A DNA stretch of 64,000 nucleotides, from positions 1 to 64,000 of the forward strand of contig JBAZQZ010000002.1 of the NCBI GenBank assembly GCA_041663205.1, read 5' to 3'. The translations under genes were made by a program, and so were the position numbers. Positions 7,407 through 14,008 of this stretch are shown one piece after another (the stretch's first letter is position 1; each line of letters starts with the position of its first letter). The stretch comes from UM-FILTER-38-24 sp041663205. Lineage in GTDB: Bacteria; Patescibacteriota; Gracilibacteria; UBA1369; LOWO2-01-FULL-3. The notes below the pieces were generated by a model, which saw nothing but the letters and a program-made list of their open reading frames with translations, was not told the DNA's origin and ran no database searches.

Positions 7407-8000
7407 TCAATTTTTTGTTGCCTCATCTATGCCATGATTAACTTTTGATGGGAGGACGAAAAGAAATTCGGCTAGTGCAAGTGCAAAATCAATTACTTTT
7501 TTTGCGTCAGCTGTTGATGGGAGTTCTGCGTCATCATCAGCGTGTCTTTGGTCGTTTGCCTCAAGTCGAACTTCGTGTGCCCATTTTGACATTTCTTCCG
7601 TAATAAGATGGTCTGTGGCGGCTTGATTAATTCGTGGATATAGATTTCCTGTGGTATATCCTTTTGCTTTAAGCATTGCGTCAACCGAGCTGGCTGCTAG
7701 CATTACCGCCCCCGCTGGTGCATGTAAACTGTTAATGGCTTGGTCTAAATAATCCCTAGCTTTTGTTGGGATGGCGTTATCTAATTCTGTTGAATCTGGG
7801 TAAAGTTCTGTGACGGATTGTCCGCTATTCGATCCGGCAGTAATCAATCCACCACAGCGTGTGCATTTGTATACTACCCACCAACGTTTATTGCTTCCTG
7901 AGTGAGTTTCGGTCTGGGTGTTCCACTGGTGAATTAGACTTGGTTTGTCTACGTTACAATGTGGACATCTGTTCAGGTCTAATTGATTTTCAAGTTTCAT
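7407..8000 (-). CDS. Zinc-knuckle DUF4145-domain protein
   Basis: The 197-residue protein has an N-terminal zinc ribbon with CPHC at 12-15 and CTRCGG near 46-51. The C-terminal DUF4145 domain ends in the motif WAHEVRLEANDQRHADDD, typical of this HEPN-like helical family. DUF4145 domains occur on restriction and other defence proteins and also alone; here it stands alone. Its conserved R/N/H residues recall the HEPN RNase centre, but catalysis is not established for the family. It lies in the accessory island, convergent with the Fic gene. The 172 bases upstream (8001-8172) are very AT-rich and carry no gene I can support. Confidence 0.75.
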   Translation of the reverse strand: MKLENQLDLNRCPHCNVDKPSLIHQWNTQTETHSGSNKRWWVVYKCTRCGGLITAGSNSGQSVTELYPDSTELDNAIPTKARDYLDQAINSLHAPAGAVMLAASSVDAMLKAKGYTTGNLYPRINQAATDHLITEEMSKWAHEVRLEANDQRHADDDAELPSTADAKKVIDFALALAEFLFVLPSKVNHGIDEATKN

Positions 8001-8172
8001 GGTTTTAGTGTAATTTTTTTATACGTTTTTGTGTTTAGATTATATTCTCTCTTTACAAACAACTAAAGATGTTTTTAATTTTTAATTTACGAAAATTTTA
8101 TGTTTTTTTAATAAAAATTTAATCTCGACTTGCTAAGGTCTTATATATTTTTATTTTTTTAACTATAAATAT

Positions 8173-8517
8173 ATGTATGACGTTAATATTTTTGGAGATG
8201 AAGAAGTTCGAAGAGTTTTTCACAATAGTGAATGGTGGTTTGTGGTGGAAGATGTTGTTTTATCTCTAACAACTTCACAAAATTCTAATGCTTATATTGT
8301 GGAAATGTTATCGGCTGATGAGGTTTTAAAAAAATCTTGGAATACAATTACCAAGCTCATTGATGTAGAGGCTGATGGGACAATAACGAAAGTATATTGT
8401 GCCAATCTTCAAGGCGTCTTTCGTATAATTCAGTCGATAAATTCTCCAAAGACTGAACCTTTTAAGCTGTGGATGGCCAAGTTGGCAAAGGAAAGAATAG
8501 ATGAACTTAGAATTTGA
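8173..8517 (+). CDS. Bro-N domain protein (phage antirepressor type)
   Basis: The 114 residues match the Bro-N domain: an N-terminal RRVFHNSEWWFVVEDVV strand-helix, then CANLQGVFRIIQSI and SPKTEPFKLWMA. Bro-N is a DNA-binding domain of phage antirepressors and of baculovirus BRO proteins. Here the domain stands alone, without the usual C-terminal effector domain. It is the first gene of a likely operon with the MazG-like gene (39 bases downstream) and the nuclease-helicase, so it may be their regulator (inference). The alternative is a phage remnant. Confidence 0.8.
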   Translation: MYDVNIFGDEEVRRVFHNSEWWFVVEDVVLSLTTSQNSNAYIVEMLSADEVLKKSWNTITKLIDVEADGTITKVYCANLQGVFRIIQSINSPKTEPFKLWMAKLAKERIDELRI

Positions 8518-8556
8518 GATTTAATTTTTTTGGAGATAGTGATACTTTTGTTGCAT

Positions 8557-8904
8557 ATGAAAGATATAAATTCTCTTATAAAAAGAATTTTGAAATTCCG
8601 TGATGAGAGGGATTGGAAGCAATTTCATAATCCAAAAGATGTGGCTATTTCTTTGGTGCTTGAGGCGAGCGAAGTTATGGAACATTTTCAGTGGAAAAGT
8701 GAAAAAGAAATGGCTGAATATATTTCTACGAACAAAGCTGAAATAGGTGAGGAGCTTGCGGATGTTTTATATTGGGTGCTTTTGATGAGCTATGATCTTG
8801 ATATAAATGTTTTTGATGCGCTTGATAAGAAAATAACAAAGAATGAGAGCAAATATCCTGTTGAGAAAGCCAAAGGAAAGCATACTAAATACAACAAACT
8901 TTAA
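8557..8904 (+). CDS. MazG-like nucleotide pyrophosphohydrolase
   Basis: The 115-residue protein has the all-alpha NTP pyrophosphohydrolase motif ExxE (Glu36, Glu39 in LEASEVMEHFQW) and ExxD (Glu66, Asp69 in EELADVLYW), which coordinate Mg2+ in the MazG/dCTPase (RS21-C6) family. It would hydrolyse an NTP or dNTP to NMP and PPi. ATG 8557 is chosen because the family starts here; TTG 8530 or GTG 8539 would add up to nine hydrophobic residues without counterparts, although a GGAG lies at 8532. The stop is 3 bases from the next ATG, so it is clearly coupled to the nuclease-helicase. Confidence 0.85.
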   Translation: MKDINSLIKRILKFRDERDWKQFHNPKDVAISLVLEASEVMEHFQWKSEKEMAEYISTNKAEIGEELADVLYWVLLMSYDLDINVFDALDKKITKNESKYPVEKAKGKHTKYNKL

Positions 8905-8907
8905 TCT

Positions 8908-10767
8908 ATGATTGTATATCAAAATACGAAAGATAATTTTTTGAAAGATGTTTCGGAGAAAAACATCGAGGATATTGTTTTGGAGTGGGTGCAAAATAAA
9001 TTAAAGATAGATGTTTGCGAAAGCGAACAAGATTCATGGAGGAATTCTTTAAGGGAGATGTATTTTGTGCTTGAGGATAAGGATATCCCTGGAGATTCTG
9101 GAGTTGCTATTGAGTATCGCATTCCTCAAACTTCAAAAAGAATAGATTTTATTTTGACTGGAGAAGATGAAAATCACACAGAACAAGCGATTATTGTTGA
9201 ATTGAAACAATGGGATAAGGTTGAGCTTACTGACAAAGACGCGATCGTAATTACACGTTTTAGGCGTGGACCTAGCGAAGCAAATCATCCGTCATATCAA
9301 GCTTGGTCTTATGCTTCGTTGATGAATAGTTTTAATCAAACTGTTTATGAGGAAAATATTAAAATAAATCCTTGTGCCTATTTGCATAACTATGTTGATG
9401 ATGGAATTATAACAAATCTTTTTTATTCTGATTATATAGCTAAAGCTCCTGTATTTTTGAAGAATGATAAACTTAAACTTAGAGAATTTATAAAAAAATA
9501 TGTTAAGCATGGAGATAATAAAAATACGATGTACAGAATTGATAACGGAAAGATAAAACCTTCTAAAAGCCTTGCGGATAGCTTGTCGTCGATGCTCAAA
9601 GGGAATGCTGAATTTGTAATGATAGATGATCAAAAAATCTTATATGAAACTGCGCTTTTGTTAGCGAGAAAATCGAGTGAGGTTGCTAACAATGTTTTGA
9701 TTGTTTCTGGTGGTCCTGGTACTGGAAAGTCTGTTGTTGCAATAAATCTTTTGGTGGCTTTTACGAATCTAGACTTGATTGCGAAGTATGTAACTAAAAA
9801 TTCGGCTCCTCGTGATGTTTATGAAAGCATGTTGACCGGACATTTCAAGAAAACTGAAATATCTAATATGTTTAGTGGTTCTGGTGCATTTATAAATACA
9901 GAAGATAATGTTTTTGATGTTCTTATCATTGATGAAGCGCATCGTTTGAATGCAAAGTCTGGCATGTTTAAAAATCTTGGAGAAAACCAAGTCAAAGAAA
10001 TTATAAAATCTGCTAAGCTAAGTATTTTCTTTATTGATGAAGATCAAAAAGTTACATGGCATGACATTGGTGCAAAAGAGGAGATTGTAAAATGGTCAAA
10101 ATATCCAGGTTGTAATGTTACTTTTATGGAATTATCTTCGCAATTCCGTTGTAATGGATCTGATGGCTACTTGTCATGGCTTGATGAGGTTCTTGGGATT
10201 AGGGAAACTGCGAATACTGTTTTTGATTTGAAAGATTATGATTTTAGAGTTTTAAGTTCTCCAAACGAGCTTCGTGATCTTATTTTTGAGAAAAATAAAA
10301 TAAAAAATAAGGCTAGGCTTGTTGCTGGGTATTGTTGGGATTGGGTTAGCAAAAAGGATTCAAATGCTAAAGATATTGTTATTCCTGAATATGATTTTGG
10401 GATGAAATGGAATCTTGCGAGTGATGGGAATCTTTGGATCTTGAAGCCAGAATCCGTGTCTGAAATTGGATGTATTCATACTTGCCAAGGTCTTGATATG
10501 GATTACGTTGGAGTGATTGTTGGGCCGGATTTTGTCGTTCGTGATGGAAAAGTAATTACTGATCCATCAAAGCGTGCAAAGACCGACGCGTCTTTAAAAG
10601 GTTATAAAAAAGATTTAAAAATAAATCCTGTGGAAACTAGGGAAAAGGCTGACAAAATTATTAAAAATACTTACAGGACATTAATGACTCGTGGAATGAA
10701 GGGTTGCTATGTTTATTTTACAGATAAAGAAACGGAGAAGTATTTTAGAGAGAGGATCTCAAATTAG
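8908..10767 (+). CDS. DUF2075 P-loop helicase with N-terminal PD-(D/E)XK-like nuclease domain
   Basis: The 619-residue protein has Walker A GGPGTGKS (268-275), Walker B IIDEAH (Asp342, Glu343), a later SQFRCNGSDGY segment and a C-terminal RTLMTRGMKGCYVYF, as in the DUF2075/Schlafen-group-3 helicase family. The N-terminal ~250 residues contain RIDFILTG (Asp80) followed by IIVELKQW (Glu98-x-Lys100), the spacing of a PD-(D/E)XK nuclease centre. This nuclease assignment is mine. It is probably a DNA- or RNA-directed nuclease-helicase. It is translationally close to the MazG-like gene, and a hairpin terminator follows. Confidence 0.8.
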   Translation: MIVYQNTKDNFLKDVSEKNIEDIVLEWVQNKLKIDVCESEQDSWRNSLREMYFVLEDKDIPGDSGVAIEYRIPQTSKRIDFILTGEDENHTEQAIIVELKQWDKVELTDKDAIVITRFRRGPSEANHPSYQAWSYASLMNSFNQTVYEENIKINPCAYLHNYVDDGIITNLFYSDYIAKAPVFLKNDKLKLREFIKKYVKHGDNKNTMYRIDNGKIKPSKSLADSLSSMLKGNAEFVMIDDQKILYETALLLARKSSEVANNVLIVSGGPGTGKSVVAINLLVAFTNLDLIAKYVTKNSAPRDVYESMLTGHFKKTEISNMFSGSGAFINTEDNVFDVLIIDEAHRLNAKSGMFKNLGENQVKEIIKSAKLSIFFIDEDQKVTWHDIGAKEEIVKWSKYPGCNVTFMELSSQFRCNGSDGYLSWLDEVLGIRETANTVFDLKDYDFRVLSSPNELRDLIFEKNKIKNKARLVAGYCWDWVSKKDSNAKDIVIPEYDFGMKWNLASDGNLWILKPESVSEIGCIHTCQGLDMDYVGVIVGPDFVVRDGKVITDPSKRAKTDASLKGYKKDLKINPVETREKADKIIKNTYRTLMTRGMKGCYVYFTDKETEKYFRERISN

Positions 10768-10795
10768 TTTGACTTTCCCCCAATTCTGATCAAGG

Positions 10796-10824
10796 ATCGA
10801 TCGAAAATCGATCGGTAATTTTTA
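10796..10824 (+). terminator. Terminator after the nuclease-helicase gene
   Basis: ATCGATCGA (10796-10804), loop AAA, TCGATCGGT (10808-10816) forms a 9-bp stem with one G-U pair, followed by AATTTTT. Its symmetric GATCGATC arms could also bind a protein. Confidence 0.5.
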
Positions 10825-10834
10825 ATCAAATCCT

Positions 10835-11074
10835 ATGAAAAAAGGTAAGGAACTTGCGATACAGGTTTTGAAACATTTGATAGAAGAAGATGAGAAGCTT
10901 GAGGCGCTACAGGCGCAGGTTGCGGAGTTGGCGAAGAATTATAGGGAGGAGTGGAAGGAGGAATTGTGGGAAAGTGAGGATATAGAAGTTTTCGGGTTCA
11001 ATGAATTTATAGGTGGGAAGGCGGAGGGGTATGAGGACTGTTTGGAGATTATTAAGAAGTGGAGGGGGGAGTGA
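10835..11074 (+). CDS. Small charged protein, 79 residues
   Basis: ATG 10835 to TGA encodes a Lys/Glu-rich, helix-forming peptide (MKKGKELAIQVLKHLIEEDEKLEALQAQVAEL...). Residues 16-45 could form a coiled coil. There is no recognised family, signal peptide or membrane segment. The size and charge are like those of small antitoxins or phage regulators, but nothing in the sequence proves this. It stands alone between a terminator and the promoter of the leader hairpin. Confidence 0.5.
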   Translation: MKKGKELAIQVLKHLIEEDEKLEALQAQVAELAKNYREEWKEELWESEDIEVFGFNEFIGGKAEGYEDCLEIIKKWRGE

Positions 11075-11129
11075 GGGGGGGGGATTCAGTAACATTAAAA
11101 ATAGAAGAAGTAAATTGTTTGACATACTG

Positions 11130-11158
11130 TTGACTTATTGTGAGACATCTGTTATATT
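11130..11158 (+). promoter_or_regulatory. Strong promoter of the leader RNA before the NYN gene
   Basis: TTGACT (11130-11135), exactly 17 bases, TATATT (11153-11158). A second TTGACA lies at 11119-11124. The start is expected near 11165. Confidence 0.7.
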
Positions 11159-11164
11159 ATTTGT

Positions 11165-11219
11165 GTTGTCCTCACTCTATACGGGTGAGATAAAAAGGGT
11201 TCCGCAAGGAACTCTTTTT
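11165..11219 (+). ncRNA. Possible short leader RNA or sRNA ending in a terminator
   Basis: From the predicted start near 11165 the transcript would contain a small stem CTCAC/GTGAG (11171-11190) and then a 12-bp terminator hairpin. The product would be about 55 bases. It may be an attenuated leader of the NYN gene or an independent sRNA; the sequence alone does not decide. The 5' end is an estimate. Confidence 0.4.
11192..11219 (+). terminator. Terminator/attenuator hairpin with GCAA tetraloop
   Basis: AAAAAGGGTTCC (11192-11203), loop GCAA, GGAACTCTTTTT (11208-11219): twelve pairs including one G-U, closed by a GNRA tetraloop and ending in a T-tract. It lies between a consensus promoter and the NYN start. 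Confidence 0.75.
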
Positions 11220-11222
11220 CCG

Positions 11223-11228
11223 TATAAT
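11223..11228 (+). promoter_or_regulatory. -10 box for leaderless NYN transcript
   Basis: A perfect TATAAT at 11223-11228, six bases before ATG 11235, directly downstream of the terminator hairpin. The -35 region is weak (TTCCGC at 11200-11205, spacer 17). Confidence 0.5.
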
Positions 11229-11234
11229 GTGGCC

Positions 11235-11846
11235 ATGGTACAAAATGTTATTATATTTATTGATGGAGAAAACTTCTTTAGATGTATAAAGGAGAATTTT
11301 TTTAACTATAATTTAGGGCATAAAGATTCCAGATTTGTAAAAAGTAAAGATATCAAGGAGGGATTTGATCTTGTTGCTTTTTGTAAGTATCTAACAAGGG
11401 CTGATTCGGATGTCCTTAAGGAAATTTATTATTATGATGCTAGGTTAGGGAATGGTTTCCCTATTGAAGCAATTTCTAGTCAGAACAGGTTTCTCAAAAA
11501 TTTGGGAAATAAAGGGGTTGTCGTAAGGATAGGAAAAGTCGAGAACAACAGGCAAAAAGGAACGGATGTTTTCTTGGCAACGGATTTATTGACATTAGGA
11601 TGGAGGAATAAATATAATCTGGCTTTGCTTCTTTCGAATGATAAGGACTTCAGGCCAGCTATTGATTCCCTCCAACGAAGTTATAAAAATTGTAAGTTGG
11701 CTGTACAGTATTGTCATTTTCATCATGGTTATTGTCGAGCTCTTGATGAAATATGTGCCAGAGTGTTGAAAATAAGAAATGGAGAAATATATCGTTTTTG
11801 TTCTCCAAATTTGCAGAAAAAATGGTTGCCAAGTCCAAATGTCTAA
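11235..11846 (+). CDS. NYN-domain (LabA/DUF88) RNase-like protein
   Basis: The 203-residue protein is a NYN (PIN-like) domain. The acidic residues of the metal centre are visible: Asp10 in FIDGEN, Asp111 in KGTDVFLATD with Asp117, and Asp136/Asp138 in LLSNDKDF. Proteins of this family are Mg2+-dependent RNases or predicted to be so. The start at 11235 gives the canonical N-terminus; longer readings would run through the terminator hairpin. The short C-terminal tail extends to 11846, 11 bases before the nuclease gene. It may be controlled by the upstream hairpin. Its target is unknown. Confidence 0.85.
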   Translation: MVQNVIIFIDGENFFRCIKENFFNYNLGHKDSRFVKSKDIKEGFDLVAFCKYLTRADSDVLKEIYYYDARLGNGFPIEAISSQNRFLKNLGNKGVVVRIGKVENNRQKGTDVFLATDLLTLGWRNKYNLALLLSNDKDFRPAIDSLQRSYKNCKLAVQYCHFHHGYCRALDEICARVLKIRNGEIYRFCSPNLQKKWLPSPNV

Positions 11847-11857
11847 AATCTCCCCCC

Positions 11858-12613
11858 ATGACCCAATACTACAACCCACAACGTACCCGCAACCTCTACG
11901 ATCCAAAGTCGAAAGAGCCTTTTCGATTGAGCAGGTCGAAGATTGATTTGTTTATCAAGTGTCCGAGGTGTTTTTATCTTGATAGAAGGCTTGGGGTAGG
12001 GCAACCGCCGGGGTATCCATTTTCTTTGAATTCGGTGGTGGATAAATTATTGAAGAAAGAATTTGATATTCATAGGGCGAAGGGGACGGCGCATCCGTTG
12101 ATGAAGGCGTATGGGCTTGATGCGGTGCCGATGGCGCATGAGAAGATTGAGGAGTGGCGGGATTCGTTGCACAAGGGGATTACTTTTCAGTTTCCAAAAA
12201 CAAATCTTTTGATTACGGGAGGTGTTGATGATGTGTGGGTGACACCTTCGGGGGAACTGATTATCGTGGATTATAAGGCGACTTGCAAGGAAGGTTCGGT
12301 TTCATTGGATGCGGAGTGGCAGGATGGCTATAAACGCCAAATGGAGGTTTATCAATGGCTGTTTCGGAAGAATGGTTTCAAGGTTTCATCAACGGGGTAC
12401 TTCGTGTATTGCAACGGTAGGGCGGACTGTGCGGCGTTTGATGGGAAGTTGGAATTTGATATTAAACTTTTGCCTTATGAGGGCGATGATGGGTGGGTGG
12501 ATGGTGTTGTGCGGGATTTGTGGGGGTGTTTGAGGGGGGATGAGATGCCGGAGGCGGGGAATGAGTGCGATTTTTGTGCGTATAGGGAGGCGGCGGGGAG
12601 AGTGGGGGCGTGA
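11858..12613 (+). CDS. PD-(D/E)XK nuclease, Cas4/RecB-like with four cysteines
   Basis: The 251-residue protein has a nuclease core: Asp124/Asp125 in GGVDDVWV, Asp138-x-Lys140 in LIIVDYKAT, and QMEVYQWL from Gln161. Two N-terminal cysteines (CPRC, 35-38) and a C-terminal CDFC pair match the layout of Cas4/AddB-type Fe-S nucleases. It probably cleaves DNA ends. No cas genes or CRISPR array are nearby, so it is a stand-alone member. The start MTQYYNPQRTRNLYD fits the family as I know it from CPR genomes; ATG 11822 (in frame, overlapping the NYN gene) is the alternative. A palindrome covers its stop codon. Confidence 0.85.
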   Translation: MTQYYNPQRTRNLYDPKSKEPFRLSRSKIDLFIKCPRCFYLDRRLGVGQPPGYPFSLNSVVDKLLKKEFDIHRAKGTAHPLMKAYGLDAVPMAHEKIEEWRDSLHKGITFQFPKTNLLITGGVDDVWVTPSGELIIVDYKATCKEGSVSLDAEWQDGYKRQMEVYQWLFRKNGFKVSSTGYFVYCNGRADCAAFDGKLEFDIKLLPYEGDDGWVDGVVRDLWGCLRGDEMPEAGNECDFCAYREAAGRVGA

Positions 12614-12625
12614 CATTTTGTCACG
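12609..12625. repeat. Palindrome over the nuclease stop codon
   Basis: CGTGACA (12609-12615), loop TTT, TGTCACG (12619-12625); the TGA stop lies in the left arm. No T-tract follows, so it is a poor terminator. Confidence 0.75.
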
Positions 12626-12654
12626 GGTTGGGATTCAAGGCTTGTGGCGAGGGT

Positions 12655-12684
12655 TTTAATGTTATGGAATTCCATAACATTAAA
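12655..12684. repeat. 30-bp perfect palindrome centred on GAATTC (first)
   Basis: All 15 base pairs match, centre at 12669/12670 (GGAATTCC core). The right arm overlaps the next palindrome. Confidence 0.9.
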
Positions 12685-12708
12685 GGGGTCGAATTCGACT
12701 CCTTTAAT
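12679..12708. repeat. 30-bp palindrome centred on GAATTC (second)
   Basis: Fourteen of 15 pairs match, with a G-T pair at 12687/12700; the core is TCGAATTCGA. It shares its left edge with the first palindrome. Confidence 0.9.
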
Positions 12709-12717
12709 TGGTGGGTT

Positions 12718-12747
12718 TTTAATTATGGCGAATTCGCCATAATTAAA
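12718..12747. repeat. 30-bp perfect palindrome centred on GAATTC (third)
   Basis: All 15 pairs match, centre 12732/12733, core GGCGAATTCGCC, arms ending in TTTAATTAT/ATAATTAAA. Confidence 0.9.
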
Positions 12748-12784
12748 CTGTATTCGCAATTAAATCCTCTAAAATATCATTGAC

Positions 12785-12802
12785 GGTGAGTGTACGCTCA
12801 CC
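12785..12802. repeat. 18-bp palindrome GGTGAG/CTCACC
   Basis: GGTGAGTGTACGCTCACC pairs completely except for one T-G pair (12791/12796). It is the fifth palindrome in 200 bases. Confidence 0.8.
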
Positions 12803-12833
12803 TATGATTTGGGCGAATAATAATCTCAATATT

Positions 12834-12974
12834 ATGAAAAATAAGAAAAATGTTTGTATGCATGATTATAAAAATGCGATTCAGGTTGGTAATGTTGATT
12901 ACATGTGTCCGCTGTGCAAAAGGTTACTTAATCCTTTAAAAAATAATTTATGTAAAATATGGATGAACTTATAA
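12834..12974 (+). CDS. Small zinc-ribbon protein, 46 residues
   Basis: The 46-residue peptide has CxH at residues 8-10 (CMH) and CPLC at 25-28, a plausible four-ligand zinc site. ATG 12834 is preferred; an upstream in-frame GTG-type start would pass through the palindrome at 12785. Its last 16 bases overlap the antirepressor gene start at 12959, so the two are probably translationally coupled. The function is unknown; partners of DNA-binding phage proteins often look like this. Confidence 0.55.
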   Translation: MKNKKNVCMHDYKNAIQVGNVDYMCPLCKRLLNPLKNNLCKIWMNL

Positions 12975-13846
12975 ACATCAAAGTAATTCAAAAAGATTTT
13001 AATGGTGAGAAGAAAAGATTTGTTAATGCCAGAGAATTGCATAAGTGGTTGGGTGTCGGCAGGGATTTTTCAAACTGGATAAAAGATAGAATTGAAAAGT
13101 ATGATTTTATAGAAGATTTGGATTATTTTGTGTCCATCGCCAAATTTGGCGATGGTTTTGATGGCTCAAGTAAGCCAAGAGTTTCTGACCCTAAAACCGG
13201 GAAAATCTTGGCAAAAGAGTATATTCTTTCTGTGGATATGGCTAAGGAGTTGGCGATGATAGAAAACAGCGAAATAGGCAAGAAAGTGAGAAAATATTTT
13301 ATCAGAGTCGAAGGTGATTTTAAAAAGGTAATGCGGATTGCTACTTTGGATCCAAAAATAATAAATCAGTTGGCTGGTAAATTTTCGGAAACTCGAGAAG
13401 AGACTAAAGATTACAGAAAAGATTTTACCGATTGTATTAAAAATTTTGTGGAAGTGAAAAATTATGGAACTTATACGGACATGTTGTATGATTTTTTATT
13501 TTTGGAAAAGGCGAAGGAATATAGAAAACTTTTGGATTTGGCCAAAAAAGATTTTACTAGGAATTATATGTATGAAGAGATTTTATTGATTATCGGTGCT
13601 TTTGAGGTTGGATTGTCTGGAGAAATAGAGAAAAAGTTTAAAATGATTGGCAGAATGTTGGTTAAGGATGAATTTATAAAAGTTTTTAAAGAGTTTTCTT
13701 CTCAGAAAAATTGGATGGTATACCAAAAAAGAGCAAGAAGTATAATGGCAACTTATGATGAAGAGTTGAGAAATATAGAGCATCCCAAGCTTATTGATTA
13801 TAGAAAAGAATTTAGCCAAGAGGATATACAAAAGCTTCTTTCTTAA
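12959..13846 (+). CDS. AntA/AntB-family antirepressor-like protein
   Basis: The 295-residue protein begins with an AntA/AntB domain: FVNARELHKWLGVGRDFSNWI (residues ~21-41), then DYFVSIAK, and EYILSVDMAKELAMIE near 87-102. Such domains occur in phage antirepressors and stand-alone regulators. The C-terminal ~170 residues are Lys/Glu-rich helices without a known family. The loop between the two N-terminal motifs is longer than I expect and is encoded partly by a perfect 22-bp palindrome (13134-13155). No other phage genes (capsid, terminase, integrase) are present. It is followed by three more palindromes before purC. Confidence 0.8.
   Translation: MDELINIKVIQKDFNGEKKRFVNARELHKWLGVGRDFSNWIKDRIEKYDFIEDLDYFVSIAKFGDGFDGSSKPRVSDPKTGKILAKEYILSVDMAKELAMIENSEIGKKVRKYFIRVEGDFKKVMRIATLDPKIINQLAGKFSETREETKDYRKDFTDCIKNFVEVKNYGTYTDMLYDFLFLEKAKEYRKLLDLAKKDFTRNYMYEEILLIIGAFEVGLSGEIEKKFKMIGRMLVKDEFIKVFKEFSSQKNWMVYQKRARSIMATYDEELRNIEHPKLIDYRKEFSQEDIQKLLS
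13134..13155. repeat. 22-bp perfect palindrome inside the antirepressor gene
   Basis: Eleven pairs match completely (CCATCGCCAAA/TTTGGCGATGG). It encodes part of SIAKFGDG, in the loop between conserved motifs of the AntA domain. Confidence 0.85.
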
Positions 13847-13847
13847 C

Positions 13848-13866
13848 TGTCGACAATTTGTCTACG
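13848..13866. repeat. Imperfect palindrome after the antirepressor gene
   Basis: Core GACAATTTGTC (13852-13862) with outer GT/AC pairs, and an overlapping TGTCGACA (13848-13855). Confidence 0.55.
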
Positions 13867-13878
13867 GTTCAAGTAAAT

Positions 13879-13906
13879 ACCATTTCGCTCATGTGAGCGA
13901 TATGGT
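13879..13906. repeat. 28-bp palindrome ACCAT..TCGCTC/GAGCGA..ATGGT
   Basis: Eleven flanking pairs plus an inner A-T pair match around the TG centre, with a single T-T mismatch at 13884/13901. Confidence 0.8.
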
Positions 13907-13916
13907 CAAAAGGGTA

Positions 13917-13931
13917 GGTACAATTTGTACC
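13917..13931. repeat. 15-bp palindrome GGTACAATTTGTACC
   Basis: Perfect around a central T. The heptamer CAATTTG at its core also occurs at 13854, 13946 and 13966. Confidence 0.75.
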
Positions 13932-13969
13932 CCCCCTTCACTATTCAATTTGCCACTTCCCCCTACAAT

Positions 13970-13997
13970 TTGATATCATTGACTCTGTTCCTATAAC
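13970..13997 (+). promoter_or_regulatory. purC promoter
   Basis: TTGATA (13970-13975), 16 bases, TATAAC (13992-13997). The start near 14004 leaves a leader of at most 5 bases before ATG 14009. A CAATTTG heptamer overlaps the -35 box. Confidence 0.6.
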
Positions 13998-14008
13998 TTC
14001 AAAGAAAA

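Noticed and set aside
8530..8556. Upstream TTG/GTG starts of the MazG-like gene
   Set aside because: They add hydrophobic residues that the family lacks; ATG 8557 fits.
11013..11234. Longer N-terminus for the NYN protein
   Set aside because: It would pass through a promoter and a terminator hairpin, and the family starts at MVQNVIIFIDG.
6000..13950. Prophage
   Set aside because: Bro-N and AntA domains occur, but no integrase, terminase, capsid or tail genes.
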